Of a stretch of DNA of 64,000 nucleotides, positions 1-10,465 are shown piece by piece. The DNA lies in the NCBI GenBank assembly GCA_023266115.1, contig JAHFRU010000009.1, positions 52,806 to 116,805 of the forward strand, in the 5' to 3' direction. Source of the stretch: Gammaproteobacteria bacterium. GTDB lineage: Bacteria; Pseudomonadota; Gammaproteobacteria; VBWC01. Position 1 is the stretch's first letter. The number at the start of each line of letters is the position of its first letter. The notes beneath the pieces were generated by a model. That model had not been told where the DNA came from, searched no databases, and saw nothing but the letters and a program-made list of their open reading frames with translations. The position numbers were made by a program, and so were the translations under genes.

Positions 1-207
1 TGGCTCTGTCTGTTCGCGCTGGATCCGATACTCGCCGCGTTGCCGCCGGCGGGCTTTCGCTGGCTGCTGGCAGGCGGGCTCTTCTATACCTCGGGCATCG
101 TGTTCTTCGTGCTCGATCACCGGCACCCGTGGTTCCACGGCATCTGGCATCTGTTTGTCCTCGCGGGCAGCGTCAGCCACTACTTCGCGATTCTGCTGTT
201 CTTGTAA
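1..207 (+). CDS. Haemolysin III / PAQR-family membrane protein, C-terminal fragment
   Basis: The window opens inside this gene; 68 codons are visible before TAA. The fragment has two hydrophobic segments and the pattern 'FVLDHRHPWFHGIWHLFVLAGS', followed by a hydrophobic end. The DHR.PWFHGIWH..VL..S pattern, with its conserved histidines, is typical of the last helices of the HlyIII/YqfA branch of the PAQR superfamily, which are seven-helix inner-membrane proteins. The histidines are the proposed metal ligands of the family. The start lies outside the window, so integrity and full length cannot be judged. Confidence 0.8.
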   Translation, partial: WLCLFALDPILAALPPAGFRWLLAGGLFYTSGIVFFVLDHRHPWFHGIWHLFVLAGSVSHYFAILLFL

Positions 208-675
208 TGAATCGAGTCCGGTGACCTGACGACGCCCACGCAGGAAATTGATCGCGCCGGCGGGCTGTTGGCTGCTAGCCTGAGCGCACCTATCATGAGT
301 TCCCAATACCTGCCGGTCATCTGACCGGTGCGTCGCCGTCGCCCCCTGCCGCGTACGAGGAGATCGTCATCGCACGGTTCGTCGCGCCATGTATTCTGTT
401 GAAAAACTCATTTTTCTGGTCAGGCTAAATAATATTTTTTTCCCAGGCAAGAAGCTGTCGCCCCACGCTTAGGCGGAGACAGCGGTGATGTCGTGATTTA
501 TCTGTGTGAATGTACTGATAAGGTTAGACATCGAAATAGCTCGGAATAATCGAAACAATGAGTTTTCGCCTAAATTGTCGACCCAGATGATTTTGGAGTT
601 TTTCAACTGAATAGGCCGGAACCGGCTTTCGCTACTGGAACCCTGCGCTGCGCGTCTTTCGCGTGATGCCCGGGA
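208..675. other. Intergenic region with no supported gene
   Basis: About 470 bases separate the HlyIII end from the carbonic anhydrase remnant. The middle (roughly 380-600) is clearly more AT-rich than the surroundings. Near 663-680 there is a GCCCGGGAATGAC end resembling the dispersed GGAATGAC repeats seen elsewhere in the window. A 71-codon minus-strand frame at 469-684 has no recognisable content and I do not call it. Confidence 0.5.
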
Positions 676-1412
676 ATGACACATCGCTGGCTTGACAATT
701 CCGGTTACTCATCTATCCTTGTTGTCGGGAAAATTCTCGCGTTATTTCTTCCTGTTTTTGTGGTTTCCGCGTCGTCGGAGTCAGGGCAGTTCATGCAGCG
801 AATGACGCGGTGGACGTTACGCGCCTTCAGGCCTTGCAGCTGCAGCTGGAAACGACGCCGATACAGGTGATCAACAATGGGCATGTGATTGAGCAAGAGT
901 ACGAGACCTTGCCACACGCCAGCACACTCACCTTCGACAGCACCATCTATACCCTTGCTCAGTTTCACTTTCATACGCTGTCCGAGCACACTGTGGGCGG
1001 CGAGCGCGGCGCGATGGAGCTGCATGCGGTTTTCAAGGATCAGACGTCCGACAAGATCGCCGTGGTCGGCATGATCTACCGAATCGGCGCCGCCAATCCG
1101 TTTCTGCAGAAGCTGATCGATGCCGGTTTGCCGGCGAAGAAGGGCGACGAGGTAAGTCCGCCTGATGGAGAAATCAATCTTGCCGCTGGTCTCAATAGTA
1201 CTTCGGAGTACTACACCTATCCGGGGTCGCTCACCACGCCGCCTTGCTCAGAGACCGTAAGCTGGATTGTGCTCAAGCCGAAGGCGGAAATGTCGCAGGC
1301 GCAATTCAATGCCTTCAGACATATTTTAGGTAACGACTTTCGGCCGATCCAGGATCGCAACAACCGGATCGTGCGCGCGACATCCCGAGGAGGCAAAAGC
1401 GCAGCGCACTGA
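676..1412 (+). pseudogene. Alpha-carbonic anhydrase, N-terminal region deleted and out of frame
   Basis: From about 810 the plus strand encodes 200 residues matching the central and C-terminal alpha-carbonic anhydrase fold (CO2 + H2O to HCO3-; normally periplasmic and zinc-dependent). The zinc histidines are present in 'FHFHTLSEH' and 'MELHAVF', and the active-site loop 'YPGSLTTPPCSE' carries the threonine gatekeeper. The first ~50-60 residues of the family (aromatic HWGY region, CG..QSPI with the partner cysteine) are absent. The only in-frame start is a GTG at 810. Upstream, in another frame from ATG 676, lies a signal-peptide-like hydrophobic stretch (ILALFLPVFVVSAS). The simplest reading is a deletion that joined signal peptide and core out of frame. 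Expression of the 200-residue core from GTG 810 cannot be excluded. Confidence 0.65.
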
Positions 1413-1431
1413 GCAGACAGTAAAAAGGGGC

Positions 1432-1451
1432 GCGCTCCCGATAGGGAGCGC
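1432..1451 (+). terminator. Stem-loop after the carbonic anhydrase remnant
   Basis: An 8-bp perfect GC-rich stem (GCGCTCCC / GGGAGCGC) with a four-base loop lies 20 bases past the stop. A short A-run precedes it, but no clear T-run follows, so intrinsic termination on the plus strand is only plausible. On the minus strand the A-run (TAAAAAGGGG) would read as a short T-run. Confidence 0.4.
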
Positions 1452-1729
1452 TGGCCCGAAGCGCGATACGGTCGCTCGTATATCCCGAACTCACCAGGCA
1501 CTGCGGGTGGCGTCCCGGACTGACCCGGGAATTTCTTCCAGTTGATATATTGGGTTATAAACAACGGGTGAAAATATTGGCCAAGCGTTTGAAAGAGCGC
1601 GTCACTAGTTCCCCGCCCATTGTCAGCCTTGTTGAATGTGTCCGTGAAATCAGGGGAGAACCCGGATCTTGGGCCGGCGATCATCCGGGAGCGCAACGCG
1701 CTTGATGTCCGGCTGGGCGACACCGAATC

Positions 1730-2044
1730 AAGACAACGCCGAGGCGATTCTGGATATCCTGCGCGTCTGCAGGCGGTGCGCGACCGAAGGCTGTGATTGC
1801 CATGGACAGCACCGGCAATGTGACGTTGGGCCAGGCCGAAGTGCCGGCGGGACATGATTACCGGATACTGAAATTCGATGGCGTCATCGAAGTCGGGCTG
1901 GGTGAGCCTGGCGAATATGGCCATATTGAAATTGCCTATTATCGGATAGCGACAGCGGCCGGAATCAGCATGACCGCATGCCGGCTGCGGGAAGAAAACA
2001 GTCGCGCGCACTTTAAGACCCAACGCTTTGATCGTATCAATTAA
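1730..2044 (+). pseudogene. hipA-like toxin kinase remnant
   Basis: Two adjoining frames together read 'AEAILDILRV' and then 'AGGARPKAVIAMDS', continuing through 'LKFDGV', 'GYGHIE'-like 'EYGHIEIAYY', 'AAGISMTACRL', 'HFKTQRFDR' and a stop. This is the N-lobe/middle pattern of HipA-family Ser/Thr kinases (toxins of HipBA type II systems, classically acting on GltX): '.GG.RPKA', 'LKFDG', 'RFDR'. The frame changes at about 1768-1775, the N-terminal half is missing, and the protein stops directly after RFDR, so the catalytic Asp region and C-lobe are gone. No hipB antitoxin is visible beside it. It abuts the stop of the convergent macB-like gene, so the 3' half appears to have been lost. Confidence 0.75.
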
Positions 2045-2049
2045 ACACA

Positions 2050-3249
<1,200 letters not shown>

Positions 3250-3267
3250 CAGGACACCTCCAGCGAG

Positions 3268-3354
3268 GTCATTCCGGCGCGGGCCACACGCCAGCAATCC
3301 ACTAAATCGGAACCACTGGATTTCGGGGTAATGCGGCAGCTTGCCCGGAATGAC
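3268..3354. repeat. Dispersed palindromic repeat, GTCATTCCGG/CCGGAATGAC type
   Basis: The gap between the permease and ATPase genes begins GTCATTCCGGC and ends GCCCGGAATGAC, an inverted terminal pair about 87 bases apart. The same ends recur at 21.4, 59.7, 60.3, 62.9 and 63.8 kb. It lies inside the operon, so the 157-base gap between ATPase and permease genes is largely this element. Confidence 0.75.
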
Positions 3355-3406
3355 GCCACTTCAGCTTCCCTCAGGCATAAACGGCGCTTCCGTTTGTCAG
3401 GGGTGT

Positions 3407-4083
<677 letters not shown>

Positions 4084-4087
<4 letters not shown>

Positions 4088-5355
4088 TGTGGCTTGCTGG
4101 CGGTGTCCGTGATGATGATGGTGCCTGCCTTCAGTTCGCCGTCGTCAGGCCGTTTGTCCGCGAAGATCTGGGTCATGCGGCCGTCGCTGGGGCCGGTTTT
4201 GACGTCAATTGCGCGCGGCTGGCCGTTGTTGGGTACCCAGACGCGTTTGCTTTTGTCGTTGTCCTCGCGCGACGGGCGGGTTCGGCTGCCCCAGCGCGGC
4301 AAGAGTTGATCCATGAAGCCGCCTTTCTGTTCGGCTGCCGTTACAGGGGGCACAAAGCGTAGCGCAGCGTTGGGTACGCGCAGCGCGTCGTGAATCTCTT
4401 CTACCGTAATGTGGGCGGTGGCGGTCATGCCGGGGCGCAGCAACAACTCTGCGTTACTCAGTGACAGGATGGTTTCGTAGCTGACTACCCCGCCGACACT
4501 CAACGGCGCGAGACGCACCTGCGCGATGGTGGCGGGGAACACCCGCTCGCCATAGGCATCGACGGTAAAGGTGGCGGTCTGACCTTCGCGCACCTTGCCG
4601 ATGTCCGCCTCGTCGACCGCAACGCGCAGCTCCATCTGGGCCAGACTTTCCGCCAGCGTGAACAGTATTGGCGCTTGTAACGATGCGGCCACGGTCTGGC
4701 CCGGTTCGATCTGGCGTTTGAGTACGACACCGTCGATAGGCGAGCGGATCACCGCCTTGGCGAGCCGGGTCTGTTCGGCATCCAGCGTCGCGCGGGCCTG
4801 CGATACCTGGGCCCTGGCGCTGGCGTCGTCGGCCTGCGCGCGGGCATAACCGGCCTGCGCTGCGTCCAGATCCTGTGCTGTGCAGAGACCTTTCGCGGCC
4901 AGCGTCTGACAGCGTTTCAGTTTAAGCTGGGTCTCCAGCACCGTGGCCGCTGTTTGTAATACCCTGGCGTCGGCCACCGCCAGCGCCGCCTGCACCTGAA
5001 CCACCCTGGCCCGCTGTTCGTCGGTGTTGAGGCGTGCGAGGATCTGCCCCTGGGTGACCCGGTCATTGAAATCGACCAGCACTTTTTCAATCATGCCGGA
5101 GACCTCGCTGCCCACATCCACCTGGTTGAGCGGTGCCAGCGTGCCGGTGGCCGTGACCTGAATTGTCAGATCGCCCCGTGTGACCTCGCCGGCGACGAAT
5201 TGCAGCGGTGTGTCTTTGTCCTTCGCGAACAGGAAAAAGCTTGCGATGCCGAAAACGGCAACTACCAGCAACGCAATGATCGCGCCCCGGCGCCGTGGGC
5301 GATCCTGTGTCAGTACCTGTTCGATCTTGGCGGCCGTCGTTATCGGTTGATTCAT
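4084..5355 (-). CDS. macA: MacA/HlyD-type periplasmic adaptor subunit
   Basis: A 423-residue membrane-fusion protein. There is a single N-terminal helix at about residues 24-43 (GAIIALLVVAVFGIASFFLF). Then come the biotinyl-lipoyl half ('VDVGSEVSGMIEKVLVDFND'), a long helical hairpin rich in Ala/Gln ('ALAVADARV' to 'ATLDAEQTRL'), the second lipoyl half ('SPIDGVVLKRQIEPGQTV'), and beta-barrel and membrane-proximal domains. This matches MacA/RND-type adaptors. It is the first gene of the minus-strand operon and couples by ATGA overlap to the ATPase gene. It should bridge the permease to an outer-membrane TolC-like channel encoded elsewhere. The C-terminal part has an unusual charged insert ('RTRPSREDNDKSKR') before the last strands. 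Confidence 0.93.
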
Positions 5356-5771
5356 AGTGGGTGTGTCAGAGATCCGGGGTTGTCGTGGGTTATCGCGCGA
5401 GCGTATCTGGCCATACAGAGTACACCAGGTCCTGATAAGTTCTCCGTCATTGCAAGGATAAAGAGAGCGCAGCGATAAGGTCGAAGACTAATTTCGCAGC
5501 AGTTGTCTGTCCAAGGGTTGAAAGCGTTAGGATAATCGGCTCCGGGGAAGGAATCCACCGATGGCAACAAGCGATATTTGTGGCCATCCGCGGGATGGCT
5601 CCGGTCGATCGACGAAGCCTGTGCGGGTATCCTTGATTAAGTCGAAATATTTTGCAGTTGCAAGCGTCCGTATGCCGCGATTGGGTATGCCAGTCGACTG
5701 GCGCATGAGCGGCTGTATCAGTATTTAATCGTGGATTCTATTTCTAGCGTGAGAACTGTGCGTCCATACCA
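5356..5771. other. Divergent intergenic region
   Basis: About 416 bases lie between the divergent macA-like and acyltransferase-like genes. It should contain both promoters. I see no convincing gene or paired -35/-10 set. The part next to the acyltransferase gene is noticeably more AT-rich. Confidence 0.4.
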
Positions 5772-6917
5772 ATGATTAACAACAAATGGGCAAATGCACT
5801 GCTGGGTAATGCACGTGCGTTCATTCGCAGTTGGAGACTTCCAAAATGGGAGGTGTCGGGAAAGGAACGTTTTTCGGATCTTCCCATAACCCTGGTCTAT
5901 TTTGGCCACGACTTTGGATTTCGCACAATTTCGCAAAAGGTATTTGCACCCGGCTATACGGCAAAAAGAACGGGCAGTGCGTGGTTGGGGGCGCCCGGGT
6001 TTCCTTTGACGCCGACAAATCAAGAAGGCGATATAGTCGCCATAGAGATTGATCCTGTGCGGTGGCGAGCACATGACACGGGTTCGGGGTTTCTTCTGCC
6101 GCTCTGGTCGCGAACCAGCATCAGGGTTGAGGATGCCTGCCGTCAGATGAAGACCAGCTCTAGTTTGAAGGATGATTTGAGGAGGATACGCAAAAACAGG
6201 ATTGTATGTGAAACGTCCGGAAGCAGTAGCGATCTCCGAACATTCTACGAGCGTATGTATATACCTTACATCGCTGCTCGCCATGGGGAGTTATCGCTGC
6301 CCGATAGTTGGGAGACGATCGTTGACACCGAAAGATGCGGCGAACTCATTGTTGCCAAAGGGTCAAATGGTGACCCGATCGGCGGCATCGTCGTGGGCCG
6401 AAACGCTGAAAACATGTACGCCCGTTCACTCGGACTGATCAGTCACGAAAAGGAGCTGTTGAAAACCGGGGTTATGTCGGCGCTGTATCGGGCCTGTTTT
6501 GAACGAGCCAGGTCATACGGCTACGACCGGGTTGGCTTTGGTTTGACAGGATCCTTTCTCAACGATGGGCTGCTGCGATTCAAGAAGAAATGGGGACTGC
6601 AGCTGGTGGGCGGGTGCAAGCAAGGAATATGGTTGCAATTTAACAACGCCACACCAGCCGTGGGATCATTTCTGACCAACAATCCGTTTATTTACCATCA
6701 GGCTGATAAAATTCATGGCGCGACCTTTGTCGAAGATGCCGAGTTTATGGATGACGAAAGTCTGCGCAAGTTACACGTAGACTACTATTTGCCTAATATG
6801 GAGTCGCTGCATATATGTCCGATAAAGTCGGACGAGGGACAGTCGCCGATTCCGCAGGCGCTGGCAGGCCATCTGGTCTGGGGGACAAATCGGCGCCTGT
6901 TCGCAGAAGCGACGTAA
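5772..6917 (+). CDS. Putative GNAT/FemAB-like acyltransferase
   Basis: A 381-residue soluble protein of uncertain function. The central part ('FYERMYIPYIAARHGE', about residues 165-180) followed by 'GELIVAK..GDPIGGIVV', 'YARSLGL', 'ALYRACFERARSYGYDRVGFG' and 'GLLRFKKKWG' resembles the second acyl-transfer lobe of GNAT/FemAB-like proteins: conserved strand, helix, then a K.KWG-like end. No signal peptide or membrane helix. The DNA is less GC-rich than its flanks, and there is no strong ribosome-binding site, which may indicate transfer. It stands alone between the export operon and the MaoC gene. Assignment rests on pattern, not on a full alignment. Confidence 0.55.
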   Translation: MINNKWANALLGNARAFIRSWRLPKWEVSGKERFSDLPITLVYFGHDFGFRTISQKVFAPGYTAKRTGSAWLGAPGFPLTPTNQEGDIVAIEIDPVRWRAHDTGSGFLLPLWSRTSIRVEDACRQMKTSSSLKDDLRRIRKNRIVCETSGSSSDLRTFYERMYIPYIAARHGELSLPDSWETIVDTERCGELIVAKGSNGDPIGGIVVGRNAENMYARSLGLISHEKELLKTGVMSALYRACFERARSYGYDRVGFGLTGSFLNDGLLRFKKKWGLQLVGGCKQGIWLQFNNATPAVGSFLTNNPFIYHQADKIHGATFVEDAEFMDDESLRKLHVDYYLPNMESLHICPIKSDEGQSPIPQALAGHLVWGTNRRLFAEAT

Positions 6918-6991
6918 CTTTCGTTTCTCCCGCCTGTTCGCGCATGGCCGCTTATGCTCGTGCAGTATTAACGCTCAGTTCACGGTGAAAT

Positions 6992-7450
6992 ATGGAACCG
7001 ACAATAGCGACTAGCGACATATGGCCAAATGGTATACCTAGGGTCGGGCAGACGGCACGGCGGTCGCGGCAGGTGACGGTGCGTGACATAGAATTGTTTA
7101 CCGAGATCAGCGGTGACCGGAATCCGCTTCACTACGACGAAGCAATCGCGAAAGCGAGCCGCTTCGGTGGCATCGTGGTACAGGGCGGTATCACCAGCGC
7201 GATTCTCAATGCGGTCGTCGCTGAAGATCTGCCGGGACCGGGCACGGTGTTTCTGCACGTGAGCTGGAGTTTCAAGGCGCCGGTCCGACCCGGCGACACG
7301 ATTGCCGGCGAGGTCGCGATCACCCGGGTACGCCGCGATAAACCCATTACCGAGCTGGCTATCCGCGTCGTGCTGGCCGATGGTACGGTCGTGCTGACGG
7401 GCAACGCGGTCTGTTACACGATGCCTGTTGCGAAACAAGCCCCTCGGTAG
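6992..7450 (+). CDS. MaoC-like (R)-specific enoyl hydratase / dehydratase
   Basis: A 152-residue hot-dog fold protein. The hydratase motif is visible as 'EISGDRNPLHYDEAIAKASRFGGIVVQGG' with Asp and His in 'GDRNPLH' as the catalytic pair. The later 'WSFKAPVRPGDTI' and 'GNAVCYTMP' strands complete the fold. The family hydrates trans-2-enoyl-CoA to (R)-3-hydroxyacyl-CoA, or performs the reverse dehydration, in fatty-acid or PHA metabolism. It is monocistronic here, with no beta-oxidation or PHA gene beside it, so the physiological substrate cannot be fixed. Confidence 0.88.
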   Translation: MEPTIATSDIWPNGIPRVGQTARRSRQVTVRDIELFTEISGDRNPLHYDEAIAKASRFGGIVVQGGITSAILNAVVAEDLPGPGTVFLHVSWSFKAPVRPGDTIAGEVAITRVRRDKPITELAIRVVLADGTVVLTGNAVCYTMPVAKQAPR

Positions 7451-7575
7451 TTCTGACATTCCGCGGCGCAGGACTCTCCTGCGTATCTTTATACGTAAGG
7501 TCCTGCCGTCACGATTCATTGGCCGTTCACGTTAAGCGATATACCATGTGCATGGTATGAGCACGGGATGATGAC

Positions 7576-8208
7576 ATGTCGTTACCCATGAAACGATCTG
7601 GAATTTACGCGGCAGCCTGCGTCGGAATGCTGCTGTGCACGGAGTCCGCATGGGCCTTGCGCTGTGGCAACGATCTGGTATTGACGGGCGAGCGCAAGAT
7701 CGAGGTACTGAAGAGCTGCGGGAAGCCGTTGCTGGTCGAGCAATGGGCGGAGACGGGCGTTGTGTTCAGCCAGAGCGGCAAGGTCGTCGTCGGTGAAAGG
7801 GATACGAGTACGGTCGAGGTATGGACGTATAACTTTGGACCCGCCCGGTTTATTCATTTCCTGCGCTTCGTCAACGGCCGGCTGGACGAGATCATGCCAG
7901 GGCCCCGCGGTTTCAGCGGCGCAGCGGTGGTGAATGGATCGCCGGAATGCGGCAAAATCGTGAGCAAGGGCGACCGGAGAATCGAGCTGTTGCGCGAGTG
8001 CGGCGAGCCGGCGTCCGTCGATGAGCGGAGCCGGGAGCAGATGATCGGCATACGCGACGAAGCTGGCGCTACGCTGTCGCAGGGCCGCAAGGTCGAGGTC
8101 CGCGTCGAGGAATGGACCTATAACTTCGGCCCGACGCGCTTTATGGTGTTCGTTACGCTGGAGAACGGTGTCGTCGTCGATGTGCAGACGGGCGATTACG
8201 GATTTTGA
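7576..8208 (+). CDS. Exported DUF2845 protein with two repeats
   Basis: A 210-residue secreted protein with a signal peptide (hydrophobic residues 9-28, cleavage near 'SAWA-LRC'). Two copies of the DUF2845 unit follow. Repeat 1 has 'LRCGNDLVLTGERKIEVLKSCG' and 'VEVWTYNFGPARFI'; repeat 2 has 'ECGKIVSKGDRRIELLRECG' and 'VEEWTYNFGPTRFM'. Each repeat holds two cysteines that could form a disulphide. The domain is common in Proteobacteria and has no assigned function. The ATG at 7576 is used; a second ATG four codons later is equally possible. Confidence 0.85.
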   Translation: MSLPMKRSGIYAAACVGMLLCTESAWALRCGNDLVLTGERKIEVLKSCGKPLLVEQWAETGVVFSQSGKVVVGERDTSTVEVWTYNFGPARFIHFLRFVNGRLDEIMPGPRGFSGAAVVNGSPECGKIVSKGDRRIELLRECGEPASVDERSREQMIGIRDEAGATLSQGRKVEVRVEEWTYNFGPTRFMVFVTLENGVVVDVQTGDYGF

Positions 8209-8229
8209 CAGCTATCGTTCGGAGTGGCG

Positions 8230-8739
8230 ATGAATCTGCTGGACAGGCTTCGGGGTGGCGATTTGCGTTCGACAGGTGAGGCCGATGAGGTCGTTGCCGC
8301 CCTCGAGAAGGCCCCGGCGCGCTTTGCCGAGGTGTTTGCCGGTTTGCGGGATGCCGATCCCGTGGTGCGGGCACGCGCGGCGGACGTGATCGAAAAAGTG
8401 ACGCGCAAGGCAGCGACGTTGTTGTCCCGGTATAAAAGACAGCTAATCACGATGCTGAAAACATCCGCGCAGCAGGAAGTCTGCTGGCATCTCGCGCAGA
8501 TGATGCCGCGGCTGGCGATGTCGGCACGTGAACAAGACGGCGTCGTTGCTGAATTAAAACGCTACCTGACGGCGGACAGCCGCATCGTCAGGGTGTCTGC
8601 GCTCGATGCACTGGCGCGTATTGCGGCGGCGCATGACAGGTTCCGAAGCGAGGTGCAGGACATCGTGATGGATCAGATCAAGACCGGCAGTCCGGCCGTC
8701 AAGGCGCGCAGCAGGAAGCTGCTCAAGCTTCTGACCTGA
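8230..8739 (+). CDS. Small HEAT-repeat protein
   Basis: A 169-residue, all-helical, basic, cytoplasmic protein. It contains about four HEAT-like helical pairs: 'ADPVVRARAADVIEKVT', 'QEVCWHLAQMMPRL', 'SRIVRVSALDALARIA' and 'SPAVKARSRKLLKLL'. Such proteins are scaffolds or alkylpurine-glycosylase-like helical solenoids, but the catalytic features of AlkD are not evident. ATG 8230 has GGAG six bases upstream; a GTG two codons earlier is the alternative. It follows the DUF2845 gene by 21 bases on the same strand and is probably co-transcribed. Confidence 0.75.
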   Translation: MNLLDRLRGGDLRSTGEADEVVAALEKAPARFAEVFAGLRDADPVVRARAADVIEKVTRKAATLLSRYKRQLITMLKTSAQQEVCWHLAQMMPRLAMSAREQDGVVAELKRYLTADSRIVRVSALDALARIAAAHDRFRSEVQDIVMDQIKTGSPAVKARSRKLLKLLT

Positions 8740-8773
8740 AGCGTGTGCCGGCATGCCGGAAAGGTAACAGGAG

Positions 8774-9040
8774 TTGCTTGGTCCGGCGAACGACGAAGTG
8801 TCGCGCGCCGCGCGAATCTTTCTGTCGTCTGAAGCGCTGGCGGTGGCACTCGATGACACCCGCCAATACGAATTTTATCTGCGCTACGCGGTTTCGCCCG
8901 AGCTGTTTGTCACGCTGGATATGCAGCGGCTGGGCAACAGCAACTTCGACGGCGACGCGGCCGCGTGCGATCGGCATATATCCCTGTACCGATTACGGCT
9001 GACGGTGTTGATCGAGTCGCGGCGGCAGAATGATCAGCCG
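8774..9040 (+). pseudogene. Possible outer-membrane protein C-terminal remnant
   Basis: An open frame reads 'QYEFYLRYAVSPELFVTLDMQRLGNSNFDGD' features and then 'HISLYRLRLTVLIE'. Alternating hydrophobic residues and the 'Y.LRLT' end look like the last strands of a beta-barrel porin. There is no good start (TTG 8774 touches the AGGAG), and the frame runs on into the 3' end of the convergent reductase gene. I read it as the tail of a lost gene, at low confidence. Confidence 0.3.
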
Positions 9041-10044
9041 GCGGTAGCCTGTTTGTCGATGAGTGGCGTTTTGTGTGTGGTGATAAACGGATCGGCGTGG
9101 ATTTCCTGCAGCGACGCGCCGGCAAGAAAGGCCTTGCGCTTGGTGTCCTTGACCATGTCCGGGTGCCCGCAAAGATAGACGCGCATGCCGGCCAGCGACT
9201 TGACCGACTGCAACGCCACCTGTTCGGCGCGGCCCCCGGCGTAACCCGTGCGCGCCGGCTCGGCCGATACGCAGGGAATGTAACGGAAGTTCGCATGCGC
9301 CTCGGCAAGATGACGCAACTCGTCGACGAGATACAGGCCGTCGTGGCTGCTGCTGCCGTGGAACAGCAAGATCGGGCCGGCGTGACCGTGGTCCAGCGCG
9401 TCACGCAACACACCATACAGTGGCGACAGGCCGCAACCGGTGCCGATCAGCAGCAGGCCCTGTTGCCGGTTATCCGGCATGTAACAACACTCGCCGTGCG
9501 GGCCTTCGATCAGTAGTCTTTCGCCGGGCAGGACGTGGTCGTGCAGCCACGTCGAGACCCTGCCGTTCGACACGCGGCGTACGTGGATCTCGATTGCTTC
9601 GTGGTATTGCGGCAGACTCGCGATCGAGTAGCTGCGTACTTCGCCGTCCGTCTCGCGGCATACGTTGATGAACTGGCCGGCGCGGAATTCGAACGGCTGT
9701 TCCGGCCGCAGGCGCAGGCGGATAATACCGGTATTGAGATGATCCTTGAGGATCACCGTCGCGGGAATACGCTGCAGCACTTTGTCACCGGGTAATGCCA
9801 CCGTCAGGTCGCCCGTCGGCGTGCATACACACGGCAGAAAGTAGTTATTGTCCTGCAATGACGGTTTCAGGCCTTTCTGCGCGACGTACGGCGGCTGTCC
9901 CGACACTGCGCGCATCAGGCACGTCTGGCAGATACCGCTGCGGCAAGAGGTGGCAACGGAGACACCATGCCGTTCGAGGCAGTCCGTTACCGTTTCATTA
10001 CCGTGGCAGGTGTACTGTGCGCCCTGAAAGGTAATGACCGGCAT
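9034..10044 (-). CDS. Ferredoxin-FAD/NAD(P)H oxidoreductase, probable partner of the truncated haemoglobin
   Basis: A 336-residue electron-transfer protein. An N-terminal plant-type [2Fe-2S] domain has 'CRSGICQTCL' and a later 'FLPCVCTP' (residues about 34-75). An FNR-like FAD domain follows with 'RSYSIAS', then 'GPHGECCY', and an NAD(P)-binding domain with 'LLIGTGCGLSPLYG' and 'VYLCGHPDMV'. The layout matches reductases of multicomponent oxygenases and CDP-deoxyglucoseen reductase-like proteins. It lies 22 bases downstream of a group I truncated haemoglobin gene on the same strand, so a role in re-reducing that globin for NO dioxygenation (NO to nitrate) is likely. That role is inference from neighbourhood. 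Confidence 0.88.
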   Translation of the reverse strand: MPVITFQGAQYTCHGNETVTDCLERHGVSVATSCRSGICQTCLMRAVSGQPPYVAQKGLKPSLQDNNYFLPCVCTPTGDLTVALPGDKVLQRIPATVILKDHLNTGIIRLRLRPEQPFEFRAGQFINVCRETDGEVRSYSIASLPQYHEAIEIHVRRVSNGRVSTWLHDHVLPGERLLIEGPHGECCYMPDNRQQGLLLIGTGCGLSPLYGVLRDALDHGHAGPILLFHGSSSHDGLYLVDELRHLAEAHANFRYIPCVSAEPARTGYAGGRAEQVALQSVKSLAGMRVYLCGHPDMVKDTKRKAFLAGASLQEIHADPFITTHKTPLIDKQATAG

Positions 10045-10066
10045 GGTGCTCCGCTTCCCGGGGTAA

Positions 10067-10435
10067 TCAGCGACCCAGGACGTCGTTACGGGTGGACTCG
10101 GCGAGCTGCGCCGCTTCCGCGATCAGCTCGTCCGGGACATGCAGTTCCTTGAGGGTCGCGCCGAGATTTTCGACAACGGCATCGAAGTGCGTGTCGTTCA
10201 GGCCAATTTTTACCAGCTGGGCATGTCCGACGCGCATATCCTTGCCGGAGTAGTTACTTGGGCCGCCGAAGGCCAGCGTCAGAAACGCCTTCTGCTTCGC
10301 TGCCTGTTTGTCCATGTCGACGTCTGCAAAGAACTTGTTGATGCGGTCATCGCTCAGTACCTTGCGGTAAAAGATATCCACTGCTGCATCGACCGCTTTT
10401 TCACCGCCCAGTTTGTCAAACAACGTCTTGCTCAT
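10067..10435 (-). CDS. glbN: Group I truncated haemoglobin (trHbN-like)
   Basis: A 122-residue 2/2 haemoglobin, the normal family length. 'LFDKLGGEKAVDAAVDIFYRKVL' is the A/B-helix signature with the Gly-Gly turn and the B10 Tyr. 'FLTLAFGGPSNYSGKDM' is the E-F region, and the histidine in 'RVGHAQLV' is the proximal haem ligand. The family binds O2 and NO, and trHbN proteins oxidise NO to nitrate. The reductase gene follows in the same operon. A palindromic NsrR-like site sits about 30 bases upstream of the ATG, which supports a role in NO protection. Confidence 0.95.
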   Translation of the reverse strand: MSKTLFDKLGGEKAVDAAVDIFYRKVLSDDRINKFFADVDMDKQAAKQKAFLTLAFGGPSNYSGKDMRVGHAQLVKIGLNDTHFDAVVENLGATLKELHVPDELIAEAAQLAESTRNDVLGR

Positions 10436-10465
10436 TTGTTTCTCCGGATATTGCGATTATCTTTA

